From positions 4,073,476 through 4,137,475 of the forward strand of contig NZ_LR733293.1 of NCBI RefSeq assembly GCF_902506095.1: 64,000 nt of DNA. The letters run 5' to 3'. The notes under the pieces were generated by a model. The model did not search any database. It was not told the DNA's origin and worked only from the letters and a program-made list of their open reading frames with translations. This stretch comes from Arthrobacter sp. 9AX (GTDB taxonomy: Bacteria; Actinomycetota; Actinomycetes; Actinomycetales; Micrococcaceae). Made by a program: the position numbers and the translations under genes. Of the stretch, positions 1-8,932 are shown piece by piece; position 1 is the stretch's first letter, and every line of letters starts with the position of its first letter.

Positions 1-1
1 T

Positions 2-328
2 GCCGAAAGGCCTAACTACGGGTCAGCAGAGAAGCGGTCTACCAGTACCAGCGTCACGCCAAAAGCCAAAGAGCTCGTGCAGCGGCTTTCCGGTGAGGAC
101 TACAAGGGCCGCCGACAAGACATCGAACAGGCGGAGCCAGCGATCGCTGAAGAGCCGCGAGCAACTTCGGCCCAGATTCCAGCCCCGGAGCCGGTACAAC
201 TGCCGCAGCAGCCCCCAATGTCACCGGCTGGATGATGTCCGCCGTCCACACCGGGCGTGCTTGGGTACTGGGACGGTCAGGCTTGGACCGGCGAAACCAG
301 GCCTGATCCGAACAGCTTCCCCGGATAG
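2..328 (+). pseudogene. DUF2510 protein C-terminus with in-frame stop
   Basis: Partial gene entering from the left edge. The frame is open from base 2, encodes a charged stretch and a Pro/Glu/Gln-rich linker, then reaches SPAG followed by TGA at 233-235. Read through, the same frame continues as STPGVLGYWDGQAWTGETRP to a TAG at 326-328. DUF2510 is a short actinobacterial domain whose signature is PAGWYPDP...YWDGxxWT, so the TGA sits exactly where the first conserved Trp (TGG) is expected and the next codon (TGT) replaces Tyr (TAT). The gene is therefore a recent nonsense pseudogene, or makes a protein lacking the domain. DUF2510 usually sits at the end of membrane-associated proteins of unknown role. 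The N-terminus lies outside the window. Confidence 0.7.
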
Positions 329-368
329 GCTGCCTGCCCGGCGCGACCCTTTACAGCGCCATTACGCG

Positions 369-648
369 TCACCCTGGGACTGTGAAGAAGCTGGCCGGGT
401 CGTCGGCGCCGAGCAGGTCGTGATGGAACGCGATGGCGTCCACCGGCCTGGTGTCGATGAACAGGTCGGCGACTTCGCTCGAGTGGACGAGGGTGTACCT
501 AGTGGGCCCGTCGAGCCAGGAGTGGATCCCCGTGAACTCCTCGACGAACAACCCGTCGCCGAGCAGTCCCCGCTCTGAGCAGATGGAAGACGACATTCCA
601 GGCGAGATCCATCAGCTCGTGGATCGCCGTCTCCACTGTTGGAGCCGT
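369..648 (-). pseudogene. Hypothetical gene, probably frameshifted
   Basis: Two minus-strand frames join into one plausible protein. The upstream frame gives ETAIHELMDLAWNVVFHLLR. After a shift near 570-580 the other frame gives GLFVEEFTGIHSWLDGPTRY and ends at 369 with ...FFTVPG. Amino-acid usage on either side looks protein-like, unlike the shadow frames. No family is recognised. Either a broken gene or an indel in the sequence. Confidence 0.35.
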
Positions 649-751
649 TATAGGACCATGGTCCTCCCGGGCACTGACTGCTTTGCGGAGCCGGGCACCG
701 TGTCTCCAAAGACGATTGTTTTTGAACCGAACGGGCGCCCACCATGGAAGC

Positions 752-1297
752 GTGGGAACGAAGGGCATATGCCAACGGCTTGGGCTTGCCCTGTGCCTGC
801 TTATTCCACCTGGTGCAACGTCGGGGTGCTCCTATGACTACCCCGAGCCATCGCCTCCACCTGCAGCTAATCCCGTGCCCGAAACAGCGTCCGTCCAGGT
901 ACACAGTGATCCGCTGGTCCTGGAGCGGGAAGCGAAAAACTATGCTGAGCTGGACCGGCTTCTCGAGACATCGCCGGGGCCAGTCCTTCTTTCCGACAAG
1001 GGACCACTGGACGGACCCTTCAGGGGTTTCGGCAAGGCCGCTAACGTGCCGGCGACCGGGGCCTACACAGTGACAGCGGCCTGCGTTGGAGCTTCCGGGG
1101 CGACGGTCGCAGTAGGACAAGAGCATCCCGGTGAGCCCTTCCGGCCCACGGAGCTTGTGCTGGATTGCGGGGGACCCACTTCACAAGTCATTACCCTTGA
1201 CCAGGGGTATGTTTTTGCGCATTTGCTACTGACTGCTCCGGGCGACACCCCATGGACAGGAGCGGTCGGTGGAGTCCGTGTGACCGGGGGCAGCTGA
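752..1297 (+). CDS. Putative lipoprotein
   Basis: From the GTG at 752 the protein (181 aa) begins with a short basic segment, a hydrophobic core (LGLALCLLI) and a lipobox-like ATSGC, then a Pro-rich linker. This is the pattern of a lipoprotein cleaved by signal peptidase II and anchored outside the membrane. The mature part (PNYAELDRLLE-type N-half, then TAACVGASGATVAV and LVLDCGG) has two Cys that could pair. The open frame extends back to 683, but the GTG start gives the correct signal-peptide length. No family is recognised. It stands alone between two broken loci. Confidence 0.5.
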   Translation: MGTKGICQRLGLALCLLIPPGATSGCSYDYPEPSPPPAANPVPETASVQVHSDPLVLEREAKNYAELDRLLETSPGPVLLSDKGPLDGPFRGFGKAANVPATGAYTVTAACVGASGATVAVGQEHPGEPFRPTELVLDCGGPTSQVITLDQGYVFAHLLLTAPGDTPWTGAVGGVRVTGGS

Positions 1298-1341
1298 CGA
1301 CATGAAATTTCCAGGCTCGGTGAGCGGCCAGGAATGAGCCC

Positions 1342-1545
1342 CTAGTTCAGGCCATTGTCCCGCCGGTCGCCGGCGAGTCGTTCTGGATGCTTAGGGTCCT
1401 TTCCCCGTTCACGCCGGTATTCGTCGCGCTGCCCGAGCGAGAACCGAATGACGTGGGTTCCTAAGGCAATGACGAAGAGGATTCCAAGCGCCGTCTTGGC
1501 GATCAGCCACGACGCGGGGATGTCCGGGAAGTCCCTAATCTTGAG
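1342..1545 (-). pseudogene. Truncated small membrane protein, paralogue of 38282-38569
   Basis: The minus frame is open from just inside a TAG (1546-1548) to the TAG at 1342-1344, with no usable start codon. It encodes one hydrophobic segment (LIAKTALGILFVIALGTHVI) and a basic tail RFSLGQRDEYRRERGKDPKH. The tail closely matches RFSLWQRDEYWRGHGRDPKY in the intact 95-aa gene at 38282-38569. It is therefore a 5'-truncated relic of the same small membrane-protein family. Function unknown. Confidence 0.6.
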
Positions 1546-1582
1546 CTATCCAACCGCACCACCTCTCTGGACGGCACCCACA

Positions 1583-2126
1583 ATGAAAAACTTCTTCTCT
1601 GGCTCACCGCTTCTTGCCGCGGTTGGGCTGGGCATTCTGGCTCAGGGGCCCGCTTCGCCAGCCACTTCGTATTGCGGTCTCGAATGGGATCTCAGGCTAA
1701 AACCGCGCCCCGGATGAGCACGGCCTCCGCCACCAATGTCCGGACGGGCAGCAACCGTGCTTCGACCGGATGGTGGTTGGCCTCAACGGCCCCGGAAAGG
1801 GCTACACGGTCGGCTGCGTCCCGGAAATCTTCCAGAACCCAACCGGCTTCACGATCCCGGTGTACGGCAGCGCACGTCTGCAGGTTACCGTGAACGCACC
1901 CTCCTATGACAACAACGGCAACCTGACGTACAACCCGGCCGCGAAGGCAGAGTTGTCCAACGTGGCCGGCTACCAGACCTTCTGGCAGGTTGTTTACGCC
2001 GGAAGCTTCGAAGGCTCCACCGACGTTGGCCTGGGCGCCCGTGCCCGGCTGCCGCACATGGTTTTCACCCTTGACGGGCCAGGGTCCGATTCCCGGCTGA
2101 TCGTGGACGTCGCCCACTACTGGTGA
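1583..2126 (+). pseudogene. AMIN-like secreted protein, two frameshifts
   Basis: The ATG at 1583 starts a signal peptide (KNFFSG...LAAVGLGILAQGPASPATS) leading into YCGLEW. The reading frame then shifts near 1689 to GSQAKTAPRMSTASATNVRT, and again near 1752 to QQPCFDRMVVGLN, continuing to the TGA at 2126. The composite matches the actinobacterial AMIN-like secreted family, including FDRMVVxLxGPGKGY, YDNNGN and the terminal LDGPGSDSRLIVDVAH. Both shifts are explained by one missing G in a short G run (TGGGGATCT read as TGGGATCT; ACGGGGCAG read as ACGGGCAG). The family's role is unknown; proteins are exported and may bind the cell wall. Pseudogene or sequencing error. Confidence 0.7.
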
Positions 2127-2357
2127 CGAAGTGCAAGGAGGTGCCGTACGCACCTGGCTCGGAGTGCGGCACCTTCTTCGCGTGGCCCACCTAAAGCCCC
2201 AACGGTTTCCGTTCATGGCCTGCGTACATAGGCTGCCGGAGGCTACGGCGTAACGACTGCGCTGTTAAAGGAACCCTTGGTCTGGAGGGGCTGGCTTTCC
2301 GCGCCTGAGTGGCCCAGAGTATGTTTACCGCTCCGCAGAGAGCACCGGGAGGCATCG

Positions 2358-3096
2358 ATGGCAGGTGGCACGGTCCTGGTTACCGGGCGGCGCCCGCGGA
2401 ATCGGCCGGGCAATCGCCGAACACCTGGCCGAATCAGGGTGGAATGTGGTTGCCACCTACCTCACCGGCCGCAACGAAGCCGAAGAACTAGCCCGGACCC
2501 ATGACGCCCAGATACGCCAGGTCGATCTTTCAGACCCATCGGAAACGGTCGGGTTCGCGAGGCAGATCAGCGAGGAATTTTCATTGACCGCCCTGGCCAA
2601 TAACGCCAGGATCCTCGAAAGGGACCCCTTCGACTCTATGACGCTTGAAACTTGGGACAGGACACTGGAGGTCAACGTCACCGCTCCCCTGATCCTGGCT
2701 CAGTCCATCGGCCTCCGCATGTCGGAAGGCGGGAGCATCGTCAACGTTGCGAGCAGCGACGCGTTCGTCGGCTCTTACAGGGGAATCGCCTACTCGGCCA
2801 GCAAGGCTGCGCTGATTTCGGTAACCCGGAGCCTCGCCAACGTCCTGGGTCCCCGCGGTGTCCGCGTCAACGCAGCAACCCCGGGCTGGATTGACTCAGG
2901 CATTTTGCCGGAGTCCTACGAGGCAGCAAGCGCCACTCCCCTGGGCCCTAACGGTAAGCCGGCAGACATCGCGGCCGTCGTCGGCTTTCTCCTGAGCCCC
3001 GAGGCGGGCTTTATCACCGGGGCATCCATCGTTGCCGACGGCGGATACAGCGGTGTCGACTACTACATGAAGAAGGAGGATCAGCCCTCAGATTGA
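2358..3096 (+). pseudogene. SDR-family oxidoreductase, frameshifted at the NAD(P) motif
   Basis: The ATG at 2358 follows GGGAGG at 2347-2352 and opens MAGGTVLVTG. The expected glycine motif GARGIG lies one frame over because of one extra base near 2390, after which the frame runs to the TGA at 3096. The rest is a classical short-chain dehydrogenase/reductase of about 245 aa: catalytic Ser in VASSDAF, YSASK (Tyr-x-x-x-Lys), PGWIDSGI, and C-terminal GASIVADGGYSG. The usual NNAG reads NNAR, so the copy is also degenerate by substitution. If expressed intact it would oxidise or reduce a small carbonyl or alcohol with NAD(P)H. Standing alone, its substrate cannot be guessed. Confidence 0.75.
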
Positions 3097-3223
3097 GATG
3101 CCCGACGTGGAACTGCTTTAGGCAGCCGGGTCGAAGCTAGACTGGCACGGTTAGGACGGATTGGGGGATCCAGGGCGGCCCGCGCCGCTGTCCCGCTGGT
3201 CGGTCGCAGCCAGCGAACCTAGG

Positions 3224-3868
3224 ATGATCATGACCTTCTTCCGCGATTTTCCCGTACCAGAACTTCCACCAAGGCCCAGAACGCCAAAGCCGATCCGTCC
3301 GGAATGGTCTGGTGCGCCAGATGACGAACTGCCCGCTGTCGTTCATCTGGGGCAGTTCCTGTACCGAAGCTCCAACCGTGTCCTCGCCATTCGAAGCGCC
3401 CAGATCTACTCGACTGGTTGCACCCTAGACGTGGCCTGGTTCATTCGGCGTGCCGATGAGAGCGACCAGGACTGGGCGGCGCTCAACGCCGCCTTTTTCA
3501 GCCATGGACATGACCCGAGGCACGCGGCAAGTGGCACGGGCCTGCTTTTCGGCGTGGAGTTTTCTGACGGCTCCAGGGCCAGTACGGCGGTGATGCATAT
3601 GCCCGTCGGCCCCCACGATCCGGCTTACCAGCCCACGTCTCCCGTTCTCTATCTCCAGAACCGCGGGGGCGGCGGTGGAGATGACGAACTGTCAGGCTCA
3701 GGCTTTCTCTGGCTATGGCCGCTTCCATCGGCCGGTGACCTCCGCCTTGTCGCCCAGTGGACGGACATGGGCATGAGCGAAGGCTCCATCATGCTGGACG
3801 GCAAACGGCTCCGGGAGACCGCGGCCGGTGCAGAGAAGTACTGGCCGGAAGCGGGCGGGCAGAGATGA
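3224..3868 (+). CDS. Hypothetical soluble protein
   Basis: 214 aa from ATG 3224 (a second ATG at 3230 is equally possible). The open frame begins at 3161, but MIMTFFRDFPVPELPPRPR is a natural N-terminus. No signal peptide or membrane segment. Notable features are a Pro-rich start, a Gly run (NRGGGGGDDEL) and a W/L-rich segment SGFLWLWPLPSAGDL with LVAQWTDMG, which resembles a compact beta-rich domain common in actinobacterial hypotheticals. It overlaps the next gene by four bases (ATGA), so the two are translationally coupled. No function is recognised. Confidence 0.6.
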   Translation: MIMTFFRDFPVPELPPRPRTPKPIRPEWSGAPDDELPAVVHLGQFLYRSSNRVLAIRSAQIYSTGCTLDVAWFIRRADESDQDWAALNAAFFSHGHDPRHAASGTGLLFGVEFSDGSRASTAVMHMPVGPHDPAYQPTSPVLYLQNRGGGGGDDELSGSGFLWLWPLPSAGDLRLVAQWTDMGMSEGSIMLDGKRLRETAAGAEKYWPEAGGQR

Positions 3869-4047
3869 TGTGCATCGATAACCCGGTCCTGGCCGTGGTG
3901 TTCGCGGCGGTCTTCTTTTACGTCCTCTATGGAGTCATCCGCGGCGCAGTCCGCGATGGCATCCTCCAGGCGGACGAACGGCGGCAGGAGGCTCTCTTAC
4001 GTTTTGGCGATGTTCGGGCTGGCTCCGAATGGCACGGAGGACCCTGA
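3865..4047 (+). CDS. Small single-pass membrane protein
   Basis: 60 aa. The ATG at 3865 overlaps the TGA of the upstream gene. One hydrophobic helix near residues 7-25 (PVLAVVFAAVFFYVLYGVI) is followed by a charged tail (RDGILQADERRQEALL). Coupling suggests it works with the upstream soluble protein, perhaps as a membrane tether; that is inference. It is shorter than most annotated genes but the overlap and composition support it. Confidence 0.55.
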   Translation: MMCIDNPVLAVVFAAVFFYVLYGVIRGAVRDGILQADERRQEALLRFGDVRAGSEWHGGP

Positions 4048-4379
4048 TTCTCGTCGTCCTGCTTTGGGCCGGCAGCTGGGCCTCTGCTCGTCGGGGAGCT
4101 GCCAAGCGACGCCCGTCAGGTCGCTGATTCCTCCGGCGCTATTTAGTTTCCAGCAGGGCGGGCAGGGCCCGTACCCGCGAGGGGTCGAATTCGACACGCC
4201 GTCGCAAGGACCAGGCTTCGGCCCCGTCAATCGCTTCTCGCGTCGACTGTACTCCCTAGCGGCCGATTACCGCCAGTGGCTAAAAGAGCAGGAGACCGGA
4301 GTCCGCGGTTTGAAAAATGGGCAGACATGCGAGATTGCGGGCTAGGCTGGCCGGAATCTAGGGATGGGATACCAGAACC

Positions 4380-4610
4380 ATGGAGCTACTCGTGGGAAGT
4401 GTTGTTGCCGGACTCGCCCTTCTTATCGGTGTCATTTTGATCGTAAAGCGCAAAGCGTTTAGCAAATTCATCGAAGACTCTCAGCGATCAACGTTCGGCC
4501 AAGTGGGCACCAGGTTGATGGGCCGGCCAGAGCCTGTGTACGTGGTCGTTGTCGGACTGTGTGCCGTCCTCATCGGCGTGGCGATAGCGATTGTGCTGCT
4601 GACCCGCTGA
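4380..4610 (+). CDS. Small two-pass membrane protein
   Basis: 76 aa from ATG 4380. Two hydrophobic helices (residues ~3-22 and ~54-74) flank a basic cytoplasmic-type loop (VKRKAFSKFIEDSQR). No good Shine-Dalgarno site is visible directly upstream. Unknown function. Between 4048 and 4379 I see no convincing gene. Confidence 0.5.
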   Translation: MELLVGSVVAGLALLIGVILIVKRKAFSKFIEDSQRSTFGQVGTRLMGRPEPVYVVVVGLCAVLIGVAIAIVLLTR

Positions 4611-4708
4611 ATTCGCAGGACGCTTAGTTCAGTCCGACGGAAGGCAAAGGCGGCATCTTCCCGAAATCTGGTACGTCACTTGCAGCTTGAGGCGTCCCGC
4701 TGCGATGT

Positions 4709-4839
4709 GACGCTTATAGGAGCATCGTCGTAGACAGAACAGGGCCAGGGGGGCCGGAGCGCTGCGACGGCACGCCCTGGCCCCAACAGCCGGCCGCGCC
4801 AGCGGTCGCCCGATCCTGTGAGCTCTGCGAACACGCATC
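4709..4839. repeat. Dispersed repeat, partial copy A
   Basis: About 130 bp matching the first half of the copy at 19005-19303. It shares ATAGGAGCATCGTCG, the arms GGCCAGGG / CCCTGGCC, CAACAGCCGGCCGCGCCAGC, and GTGAGCTCTGCGAACAC. It stops abruptly after the last block. The arms form a hairpin, so an RNA role is possible. Minus-strand frames across all copies give Arg/Ala-rich translations, but no start or ribosome site is shared. Confidence 0.7.
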
Positions 4840-4941
4840 TCTACCACGGCAGATTGCGCTGGCACACCTACCGACTCTGGCATGCCCGGTGCAATCGTGG
4901 TGTCATACTCCACGTCATCGCTGATACCGCAAGGAGTGATC

Positions 4942-5469
4942 ATGGACAACACTGCAAGTGGTGCTTTTCTTTCCTTCGGCGATCCCGCAGTGGGGGGTTC
5001 GATAGCTGTGGTCGCAGAGTATGCCGCGGTTCTTACCTGAGCGTTCTCGCTGTTGGCGTCCGTCAGCGCGGGGGCGTTTATGAGTCCGGTGGCTGTCGTG
5101 CTTTTGATACCCGCTGTTGCAGTGACGGTGGCGGTTATGGTGATTCGTCGCCGAAGTAAGCTTCCGCCCAGGTACAGGTCGGGGGCCGCGCACGCTCGGC
5201 GATGGGTACCTGTTTGGAGGCGTGCAGCGGCGGGGTATTCCAGAATGAGTGATCCTGCCGCGCGTGCTGGCCGCCCTCAGGTTGCCCTGTGGATCCTGGT
5301 TGTTGTGTTCGTGCTGGCCGCAGCCGGATCGCTAGCAGTGGTGGCCTTGGACCTGCTCGTTGGCCGGCCTGCGGGGGGTGATGTTTTCATCGCTGTCCTC
5401 AACAGCGTTGTTGCCGCCGTGCTGTGGCGGCGGCTCGCTGAGCAGAACAGCCGCCACGAGACTGCGTAG
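4942..5469 (+). pseudogene. Membrane protein with in-frame TGA
   Basis: ATG 4942 follows a textbook AAGGAG at 4931-4936. The frame encodes MDNTASGAFLSFGDPAVGGS...VVAEYAAVLT, then TGA at 5038-5040, and continues in the same frame without another stop to TAG 5469. It covers a hydrophobic segment around MSPVAVVLLIPAVAVTVAVM, a basic region, and a second hydrophobic part (WILVVVFVLAAAGSLAVVAL). The intact product would be 175 residues with two or three membrane segments. The TGA may replace a Trp codon (TGG). Alternatively 32-aa and downstream products (TTG 5053 or ATG 5245) are made separately. No family recognised. Confidence 0.5.
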
Positions 5470-5730
5470 ACACAGGGTCGGGTCCGGAGCTCTGCGACGG
5501 TGAGCGTCGGCCCCAGCAGTCGGCCGCGCCAGCGGACGCCCTCTCCTTGGGGCGCGGCCTGCGAACCATCCATGAGCACCCCTCGCTCCCTTCCGGGCTC
5601 GGGCGGACGTCGGCGGGACGCGCTGCCCTCCTAACCCACGGATGGCCTCGGCGGTTGGCGGTCCGCCGCGGCGACCAACGGCGCAAGCCAACCACGACGG
5701 CGGACCTCCCGGGGTGACCGGTCCCGAAGG
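5467..5730. repeat. Dispersed repeat, copy B
   Basis: About 265 bp similar over most of its length to 19005-19303. Shared blocks are GTCCGGAGCTCTGCG, CAGTCGGCCGCGCCAGCGGACG, GGGACGCGCTGCCCTC, GGCGGTCCGCCG, GGCGCAAG, CGGCGGACC and GTGACCGGTCCCGAAGG. The first hairpin arms differ from copy C (GGGTCGG and TCGGCCC here) but still pair through G-T, so structure seems kept while sequence drifts. Confidence 0.7.
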
Positions 5731-5765
5731 ATGGCGGCAGGGGTGTGCTGACTGCCCGCATGTAG

Positions 5766-6782
5766 TTACGGCACTGGCCGAGATGTTGAAGCACGGGTGA
5801 TGAGCAATGGTGTAGGAGCCGTTGCTGATTGAACAGCAGTATCGCCGGTGAGTAATTGGTGCAGCAAGGCCACCGCGGTTTTGGCAAGATCCGGGAAGTT
5901 CAGATTTAGCGATGTCAGTTGCGGTACAGAGTTGCTGGATCGACGCCCATCGTAATTAGTTCCGATAATGATGTCGGCGGGGACGTCGTAACCCAGATCC
6001 ACCGCTGCACGAAGCGCCCCCGTCGCGAACGCGTCGAGGGAAGCATAGATGGCATCGATGCCGGGATGTTCCCGAAGAAGCTTCACGGTTGCTTTATAGC
6101 CGGCTTCTTCCCCCTGGACGGCGCGTGCATGGGCTGTTACGACGCGCATGGAGGAGGGTGGGAGAGCCGATACATACGCGGAAACGGACACGGCGACGGA
6201 GTGCGGTTCTTCGCTAAGGAGCACAGCCACAAATTTTGAACCGCGTTCGCGGAAGTGGTCAATCATGACGTCCCCGCCGCTGTGTCCACGGTCAACGAAC
6301 CCGTTCGCCATGGTTCCTCCGGAGCGACCAACGGTTACTACCACCACTCCACGAGCCCTCAGCTCAGCTGTTATCGGGTCTGCCGTGCGGGGGTCATCAA
6401 CAATGGCGCCGTCAATATCCATCAGGGCTAGATCGTTGGGTGAGGTCAAGGGGGGAACGAGCAGCAGGGAGTAGCCGTGCAGCAGGCATTCCTGCGCGAT
6501 TGGTAATGCCAGATCCAGCAGAAACCCGTAATTGGACGCTTCGGCCACAATGGGAGCCGGTAAGGCGGTGATCAAGGCGACGGTGTTAGACCTGCCTCCT
6601 CGCAGCCGCTGCGCGCGAACACTGGGCCGGTAGCCAAGCTCCTCCGCAACGGCTCGCACCTTGGCCCGGGTGCCGGAATCAATGCGCCCCTTCCCGCTTA
6701 GCGCCATCGATACCGTCGCTCGTGAATAACCCGACGTCTCGGCAACGTCGGCAATTGTAGGTCTGCCACTTCCCTTCACCAT
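5766..6782 (-). CDS. LacI-family transcriptional regulator
   Basis: 338 aa from ATG 6782, preceded by AGGAGG about ten bases upstream; a longer frame to 6896 has no comparable site. The N-terminal helix-turn-helix reads PTIADVAETSGYSRATVSMALSGKGRI, followed by the hinge helix ELGYRPSVRAQRLRGGRSN, as in LacI/GalR proteins. The rest is a periplasmic-binding-protein-like effector domain (DGAIVDDP, AIYASLDAFATGALRAA, GTNYDGR, PQLTSLNLNF). It is divergent from the nucleoside hydrolase operon, so it most likely represses that operon until a nucleoside-like inducer binds. Confidence 0.9.
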   Translation of the reverse strand: MVKGSGRPTIADVAETSGYSRATVSMALSGKGRIDSGTRAKVRAVAEELGYRPSVRAQRLRGGRSNTVALITALPAPIVAEASNYGFLLDLALPIAQECLLHGYSLLLVPPLTSPNDLALMDIDGAIVDDPRTADPITAELRARGVVVVTVGRSGGTMANGFVDRGHSGGDVMIDHFRERGSKFVAVLLSEEPHSVAVSVSAYVSALPPSSMRVVTAHARAVQGEEAGYKATVKLLREHPGIDAIYASLDAFATGALRAAVDLGYDVPADIIIGTNYDGRRSSNSVPQLTSLNLNFPDLAKTAVALLHQLLTGDTAVQSATAPTPLLITRASTSRPVP

Positions 6783-6919
6783 GCTGACCGACCCTCCTCT
6801 ACTCCATCTTGTAATGCGCCAAGACCGGCCACTGGGCATCCCCGTATCCATTCGGTTAGCTTCTTGTAAACATCCTGTTTCCTCGGCGAAAAGCATCGCT
6901 TTTACCCTGTACGTTCAAT

Positions 6920-6935
6920 GCTAAACCGATTCAGC
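6920..6935. promoter_or_regulatory. Candidate LacI-type operator
   Basis: The 16-bp near-palindrome GCTAAACCGATTCAGC matches its own reverse complement at 12 of 16 positions and has the central CG typical of LacI/GalR operators. It lies 19 bp before the nucleoside hydrolase start and between the divergent regulator and operon. Confidence 0.5.
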
Positions 6936-6953
6936 AACCTTCAGGAAACCACG

Positions 6954-7865
6954 ATGCTGCTCATTGATACGGACCCGGGCCTTGACGACGCCCACGCGTT
7001 GGCCATGGCGCTTACCCGGCTGCCGGCCGAGGAAGTTATTGTCACCACTGTGGCCGGTAATACCGGACTGGATGCCGTGACCCGCAACGCCGCCTGGATT
7101 TTGGGGATGTTGGCGCCCGAGGTCAGGCTCTACGCCGGGGCGGCGGCGCCGCTGCTCGGCCAGCCCGTTGAAGCTGTGCACATCCACGGTGAAGACGGAC
7201 TTATGAACATGAAACGAGTCCCCCGGCGCCCGGTTCCCGTCCAGGAAGTTCACGCGGCGCAGGCCATCGTTCAGGCGGCACGGGAGCACGGCAAAGATCT
7301 GACCATCGTCGCTCTGGGCCCTCTGACTAATGTGGCATTGGCTCTCCAATTGGAGCCTAAACTCCCGCAGCTGATCGACAGAATTGTGGTCATGGGCGGC
7401 AGTCCGGCCGGGTTCGGCAACGCCTCCCCCAACGCTGAGTTCAATGTTTTTGCCGATCCCGTGGCGGCGGACATTGTTTTTGAACGTATGCACAACGTGA
7501 CCCTGATCACTTGGGACCTGTCCCTGCAGACCCGATTCAGCAGGGACGAAATCGAGTCATTCTGGGTTTCGAAAAACGCGGCGTCGGATCTGCTCCGGGG
7601 GCTGCACGAGCAGCGTATTTCCCTGGATTCCGGTTATGCGCAAAGCCGCGATTTCGGCCGTGCCGACCCGCTGGCGATGGCTGTGGCTCTGGATTCCGGA
7701 GTGATTCGGCGGTCGGCGGGCCACCGCATCCGCGTCGGTTATGACGGCGGTCTCGCCCATGGCGCCACTGTCGTGGACTGGCGGAACGAGACGACCGGCC
7801 GGGACCAGCTCGAACTCGTCCTTGACCTCGACCGTCCTGCCCTCATCAAAGCCCTTACCCTTTAG
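6954..7865 (+). CDS. Inosine/uridine-type nucleoside hydrolase
   Basis: 303 aa. Start chosen at ATG 6954, which puts the metal-binding N-terminus LLIDTDPGLDDAHAL at residue 2, as in IU-NH enzymes; AGGAAA precedes it. Further motifs are the AEFNVFADPVAA loop and a C-terminal DPLAMAVAL. In many homologues a catalytic His precedes this Asp (HDPLA); here it is Ala (ADPLA), so substrate range or mechanism may differ. Family members hydrolyse the N-glycosidic bond of nucleosides to ribose and base with a bound Ca2+. First gene of an operon with an ABC transporter; eight bases separate it from the next gene. Confidence 0.9.
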   Translation: MLLIDTDPGLDDAHALAMALTRLPAEEVIVTTVAGNTGLDAVTRNAAWILGMLAPEVRLYAGAAAPLLGQPVEAVHIHGEDGLMNMKRVPRRPVPVQEVHAAQAIVQAAREHGKDLTIVALGPLTNVALALQLEPKLPQLIDRIVVMGGSPAGFGNASPNAEFNVFADPVAADIVFERMHNVTLITWDLSLQTRFSRDEIESFWVSKNAASDLLRGLHEQRISLDSGYAQSRDFGRADPLAMAVALDSGVIRRSAGHRIRVGYDGGLAHGATVVDWRNETTGRDQLELVLDLDRPALIKALTL

Positions 7866-7873
7866 GAGACAAC

Positions 7874-8932
7874 ATGCCTACCATGTCCATCAATTCGCCG
7901 TTCAAGCGCCGATTTCAGGAGACAAAAAGCAAGAGGATCGTCCTTGCGGCCGTAGCGGCTGCGGCGCTGGCCCTCTCCGCCTGCTCGGCCGGAGCCGGCG
8001 AACCCGCCGCCGAGAGTGGCCAGCTCCAGCAGGCCAGCATCCAATTGGGATGGGTTCCGAATGTCGAGAGTATGGCGCCTATCGTGGCCCAGGCCAAGGG
8101 GTACTACGAGGAGGAGGGACTGGAGGTAAAACTGCTCCCTGGCGGCCCGGACGTGGTCGCCGACGCGCAGATTGTAAGTGGGAATGCGCTCATGGGCATT
8201 CTCAATAGCGAGACATTGGCTAACGCTGTCAAGGGAGGCGCCCCGCTGGTGGCCGTGGGCGCGACTTACCAGACATCTTCCTCCGCCATAGTGACCCTCG
8301 CAGACAGCGGCATCACTGAGCCCTCGGACCTTGAGGGCAAGCGCTTTGGTTTCGCGCAAACGGATGAGCGGGTCTATAAGCCGTTTTTCAAAATGGCGGG
8401 CGTGGACATTGACAAGATTGAGCTGGTAACCACCGGCGCTGATCCAGCCTCGCTGGTTTCCGGAGAAGTGGATGCCATGTCCGGCACATTACCCAACCAG
8501 CCCATTGCTATCCAGAGCCAGGGACTGAAAACCCGCGAAATCCGGCTCTCGGACTATGGCTACAACCGGTGGAGCGGCCTGTTGGTGGTCCGCGCGGACT
8601 CTTTGGAGAATCCGGAAAAGCGGTCGGCCATTGAAGCAATCCTCAAGGCAACCCACCGCGCACTCGAAAACGCAGTGAAGGACCCTGAAACGGCCGGGCA
8701 AACCGTGTACGACGTTTACGGTGAACAGCTGGGGCTCAAGCTCGAGCCCCAGATCGCCGGAGCCAAGGTCTGGGCTGGTCTTGCGTCCGAATCATCCGAG
8801 CTGCTGCAGGTGACAAATGAGGGTGTCGCATCCCAGCAGAAGTTCTTCGACAGCATCGGCCTTCAGGCGGACGCGAGCAAAATGTTCGATCTCTCGGTCG
8901 GTGAAAGGGTCTTCAATGACGGCAGCAACTAG
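7874..8932 (+). CDS. ABC transporter substrate-binding lipoprotein (NMT1/SsuA type)
   Basis: 352 aa, AGGAGA directly upstream. A signal peptide with lipobox ALSAC (residues ~32-36) marks a lipoprotein held outside the membrane. The mature protein has the NMT1/THI5-like fold signature: [36 protein letters not shown], and [15 protein letters not shown]. Relatives bind thiamine precursors, nitrate, aliphatic sulfonates, riboflavin or pyrimidines. With a nucleoside hydrolase and an amidohydrolase beside it, a nucleobase- or nucleoside-like ligand is likely (inference). It overlaps the ATPase gene by 17 bases. Confidence 0.9.
   Translation: MPTMSINSPFKRRFQETKSKRIVLAAVAAAALALSACSAGAGEPAAESGQLQQASIQLGWVPNVESMAPIVAQAKGYYEEEGLEVKLLPGGPDVVADAQIVSGNALMGILNSETLANAVKGGAPLVAVGATYQTSSSAIVTLADSGITEPSDLEGKRFGFAQTDERVYKPFFKMAGVDIDKIELVTTGADPASLVSGEVDAMSGTLPNQPIAIQSQGLKTREIRLSDYGYNRWSGLLVVRADSLENPEKRSAIEAILKATHRALENAVKDPETAGQTVYDVYGEQLGLKLEPQIAGAKVWAGLASESSELLQVTNEGVASQQKFFDSIGLQADASKMFDLSVGERVFNDGSN

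Noticed and set aside
93-578. Plus-strand frame of 161 codons
   Set aside because: It overlaps the DUF2510 remnant and the minus-strand gene in other frames and has a composition typical of shadow frames in high-GC DNA.
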